Shown here: positions 15,778 to 17,864 of the stretch, piece by piece | Position numbering within the stretch: the stretch's first letter is position 1 | Layout of the letters: every line of letters begins with the position of its first letter | Origin: Entophlyctis helioformis | Lineage: Eukaryota; Chytridiomycota; Chytridiomycetes; Chytridiales; Chytriomycetaceae | DNA length: 17,864 bases | Reading direction: 5' to 3' | NCBI GenBank assembly: GCA_025526915.1 | Contig: JAHLKH010000352.1 | Location: 1 to 17,864, forward strand | Made by a program: the position numbers and the translations under genes | Notes under the pieces: generated by a model | Databases searched by the model: none | Seen by the model: only the letters and a program-made list of their open reading frames with translations | Told to the model about the DNA's origin: nothing

Positions 15778-17864
15778 ATGAACTCGTCGTCAGTTCCATA
15801 TGCCGCATTCCCACATGGCACAGCCATCTTTCGCCTGGCCAAGAAGGAGGACTACGCGCAGTTCTCGGACTCTTTTCTCGTCGCAGCTCGAGCCATCAGT
15901 GGCGAGGATTTCCTTGTCAAGCCTCTCGGAAGTGCCAACTCAACCAATCCGAACGAGATCCCCGAGACATCGGCGAACACTATCATCCATGACAAGCTGC
16001 GAAACTACCTCTCCCTCTCGGTCAACCCCAAACTGTTTGGCGACATCATTCTCGACATGAACTCGCACGTCAAGCCGATGTATCAAGCATGGATCGACCT
16101 CAAGGAAGCCTGCGTGACGATCCACGACCACATTGCAGCCCAGGAGCATTACCAATCCGTCAGCTACACAACGGAACTCGGAATCGCCCATTTTTACTCG
16201 GAGATGGAGCACGCCCGGCGCAAGCTACATGCCGCCCAGATCGTCTACCAAGATCCGGTCTGGTGCACCATGGTCGTCAGCAAGATCACCGCTTCCAGAA
16301 TCACAGCATGGGGTCAAGTCCTAGCCATCGCTCCGACCCAAGTCTCTCTCCTGCGGAACTTCCTCGAGAACGCGGAAAGAGTCATGATGGCGTCCGGCTC
16401 CCTGCCAAGAGTTGGCGCCGCGTCGTCCAGTGGAGCAGTTGCCTTCGCCGCCGTCGCTTCCACCGGCCAAGCATCGCCTCTGTCCGACCCCGTCTACGAT
16501 CAGATCATCAGTCGCTTTGAGGACGGCAATCCGGTGATTCACTGCAAGTCATGCCACAAGCTCGGTTCGCATTTCTCCAAGGACTGCAGAAGTGGCGCCG
16601 CACCAGACACCAGGAACAGTCCACGCGCCAGAGGCAATTCGAGGCCCTACACTCGCTCTCAGAGTCGCCAACACGGCAATCGCCAGGGGAACGTCAACGT
16701 CATGGTCGATCACAGCTTTGCCGTATCCGACAGCTCTCGCAGTCATTCGTCGGAACTCATCGCGGACACTGGTGCAACGTCGCACATTGTCTGTCGCAAG
16801 GAATGGCTCCATGATCTGACTCCAGTCCCGGCCGGTACCTCGCGCCACATCACCTCATTTGACGGCACCACCATTCCAGTCTCGCACACCGGTTCTCTGA
16901 TCCTCGAGTGCACCATCGATAACGGCACCCAAGTCGTCAAGCTGTCCGACGTCCTTCTCTGTCCATCTGCACGATTCAATCTGGTCTCAGTCAACAAGCT
17001 CATTGCCAGCGGTTGTAGCGCCTCCATCGACGCCTCCGCGTTCAAGATCACGTGCAAGGATGTTGACATCATCAAGGCCAAGACAGAAGGCCATCTCAAC
17101 GTCATCGAGTGCACGGTTGTTCCATTCTCCAAGGGGTCGACTGCCCTGGCGACCGTCGCACGTGCCAAGCCACACGCGTCCGCATCAATCGAGACTCTGC
17201 ACGCCCGTCTCTGCCACTTTCATCTCGACGGCATCCGGCGTCTGTCAGCCTCTGAGCCCGCCGTTCATCTTCCTTCCAACGCCGGCGGACTGTCATGCTT
17301 CTCGTGCTCTCTCGGCAAGGCACCACGTCTCCCTTTCCCGCAGAAGTCGTCATCCAAGACCACCAAAGTCAACGAGCTGCTCCATGTTGATCTCGGCGGT
17401 CCAGAGCCAGTCACATCAAAGGGCGGCGCGCGCTTCTACATGCTCGCCATTGATGACTTCTCGCGTTTCACGACTCTCGTTCCACTCGCGCACAAGTCGG
17501 ACGTGTCGACCGCCCTGCCCAAGCTCATCAAGGCAGCGGAGGTGCTTCACGAATGCCCAGTCAAGCGCGTCCGATCCGACCTCGGTGGCGAGTTCCAGTC
17601 AAACAACCTCAAGGAGTTTTACGCCTCGGTTGGCATCCACCAAGAGAACACCGTTGGCTACTCGCCCCAGCAAAACGGCGTCGTTGAGCGCAAGAACCGC
17701 ACTGTCTTTGACGCGGTGCGCACGATCCTGATCGACTCTGGCCTGCCTCCATCGCTCTGGGCCGAGATCGCCCGCACGGTCGTGACTGTGCAGAACCTAC
17801 TGCCTCACTCATCTCTCAACGGCGCGTCCCGTTCAACCTCTACCACGGCCGCTCGCCCTACGAA
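15778..17864 (+). CDS. Copia Gag-Pol polyprotein (gag, protease, integrase; partial)
   Basis: Polyprotein that makes the particle, cuts itself and inserts the cDNA. From Met1 at 15778: a UBN2-like gag region (about 1-240); zinc knuckle CKSCHKLGSHFSKDC at 256-270 (C-X2-C-X4-H-X4-C); a basic Arg/Ser stretch; aspartic protease DTGATSH at 330; GAG-pre-integrase zinc module with LHARLCHFH (475) and CFSC (507); integrase core with D538 (HVDLGG), D601 (RSDLGGEF) and E637 (YSPQQNGVVERKNR), a DD-35-E triad. LGGEF replaces the more common NGGEF, but the catalytic Asp stays. The frame is open for 681 codons, then the family motif expected after LPHSSLNG is found one frame over (VPFNLYHGRSPYE), pointing to a one-base loss near 17826. 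The start is the first Met after a stop in frame. Reverse transcriptase lies off the window. Confidence 0.93.
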   Translation, partial: MNSSSVPYAAFPHGTAIFRLAKKEDYAQFSDSFLVAARAISGEDFLVKPLGSANSTNPNEIPETSANTIIHDKLRNYLSLSVNPKLFGDIILDMNSHVKPMYQAWIDLKEACVTIHDHIAAQEHYQSVSYTTELGIAHFYSEMEHARRKLHAAQIVYQDPVWCTMVVSKITASRITAWGQVLAIAPTQVSLLRNFLENAERVMMASGSLPRVGAASSSGAVAFAAVASTGQASPLSDPVYDQIISRFEDGNPVIHCKSCHKLGSHFSKDCRSGAAPDTRNSPRARGNSRPYTRSQSRQHGNRQGNVNVMVDHSFAVSDSSRSHSSELIADTGATSHIVCRKEWLHDLTPVPAGTSRHITSFDGTTIPVSHTGSLILECTIDNGTQVVKLSDVLLCPSARFNLVSVNKLIASGCSASIDASAFKITCKDVDIIKAKTEGHLNVIECTVVPFSKGSTALATVARAKPHASASIETLHARLCHFHLDGIRRLSASEPAVHLPSNAGGLSCFSCSLGKAPRLPFPQKSSSKTTKVNELLHVDLGGPEPVTSKGGARFYMLAIDDFSRFTTLVPLAHKSDVSTALPKLIKAAEVLHECPVKRVRSDLGGEFQSNNLKEFYASVGIHQENTVGYSPQQNGVVERKNRTVFDAVRTILIDSGLPPSLWAEIARTVVTVQNLLPHSSLNGASRSTSTTAARPT

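Larger units (their letters stand above)
14826..17864 (+). mobile_element. Ty1/copia LTR retrotransposon (3' part off window)
   Basis: Order seen: LTR, primer binding site, leader, then one frame for gag, zinc knuckle, protease and integrase. Integrase before reverse transcriptase is the copia order; reverse transcriptase, RNase H and the 3' LTR must lie beyond the edge. The left boundary is set at TGACGGGC (14826) because minus-strand chromovirus sequence seems to reach that point; a start at TGGTTC (14817) is the alternative. The polyprotein is nearly intact, which suggests a young copy. Confidence 0.9.

Noticed and set aside
15162..15992. 276-codon frame starting inside the copia LTR
   Set aside because: It crosses the LTR end and primer binding site and overlaps gag in another frame, so its first part cannot be a stable gene; only the part after 15348 is kept as an upstream frame.
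17815..17840. Programmed frameshift in copia integrase
   Set aside because: Known copia frameshifting lies between gag and pol, not within the integrase, and no slippery heptamer is present; a lost G is simpler.

Overview
This is a nuclear window from a eukaryote, most probably a fungus and possibly a zoosporic (chytrid-like) one. It has three intron-dense housekeeping genes with short GT-AG introns (mostly 67-146 bp), a fungal-type striatin, LTR retrotransposons of both the Ty1/copia and Ty3/gypsy-chromovirus types, and a relic of a eukaryotic OrfB/Fanzor-type gene. The lineage is inferred from gene style and content; no marker gene was compared.

Layout. Positions 1-7063 (minus) hold most of REV3, the catalytic subunit of DNA polymerase zeta, in at least 13 exons; its C-terminal zinc/iron-sulfur region lies off the left edge. 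Positions 7309-8753 (minus) hold a complete seven-exon S-formylglutathione hydrolase of 281 residues with its catalytic triad. The 532 bp between this gene and the next, divergent one contains a short minus-strand ORF with an OrfB/TnpB/Fanzor zinc ribbon and the last RuvC motif. Positions 9286-12933 (plus) hold a nine-exon striatin-family scaffold gene (coiled coil, polyglutamine, WD40 repeats), with two GC-AG introns. Positions 12934-13559 contain no gene I recognise.

From about 13560 to the right edge the window is retrotransposon. A minus-strand chromovirus remnant (3' LTR, polypurine tract, integrase end, chromodomain and a long Pro/Ala tail) is cut off near 14825. There a plus-strand Ty1/copia element begins: LTR, TATA box, primer binding site, leader, then gag-protease-integrase running off the window. 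The copia element seems to have inserted into the chromovirus integrase.

The host genes do not form a pathway. REV3 acts in translesion DNA synthesis, S-formylglutathione hydrolase in formaldehyde detoxification, and striatin in STRIPAK signalling. The most interesting signals are the Fanzor-like relic, a copia primer binding site that matches the anticodon arm of tRNA-Ile with inosine read as G, the nested retrotransposons with a repeat- and dyad-rich LTR, and six apparent single-base losses in three unrelated genes that all look like shortened homopolymers and so point to sequence error rather than gene death.
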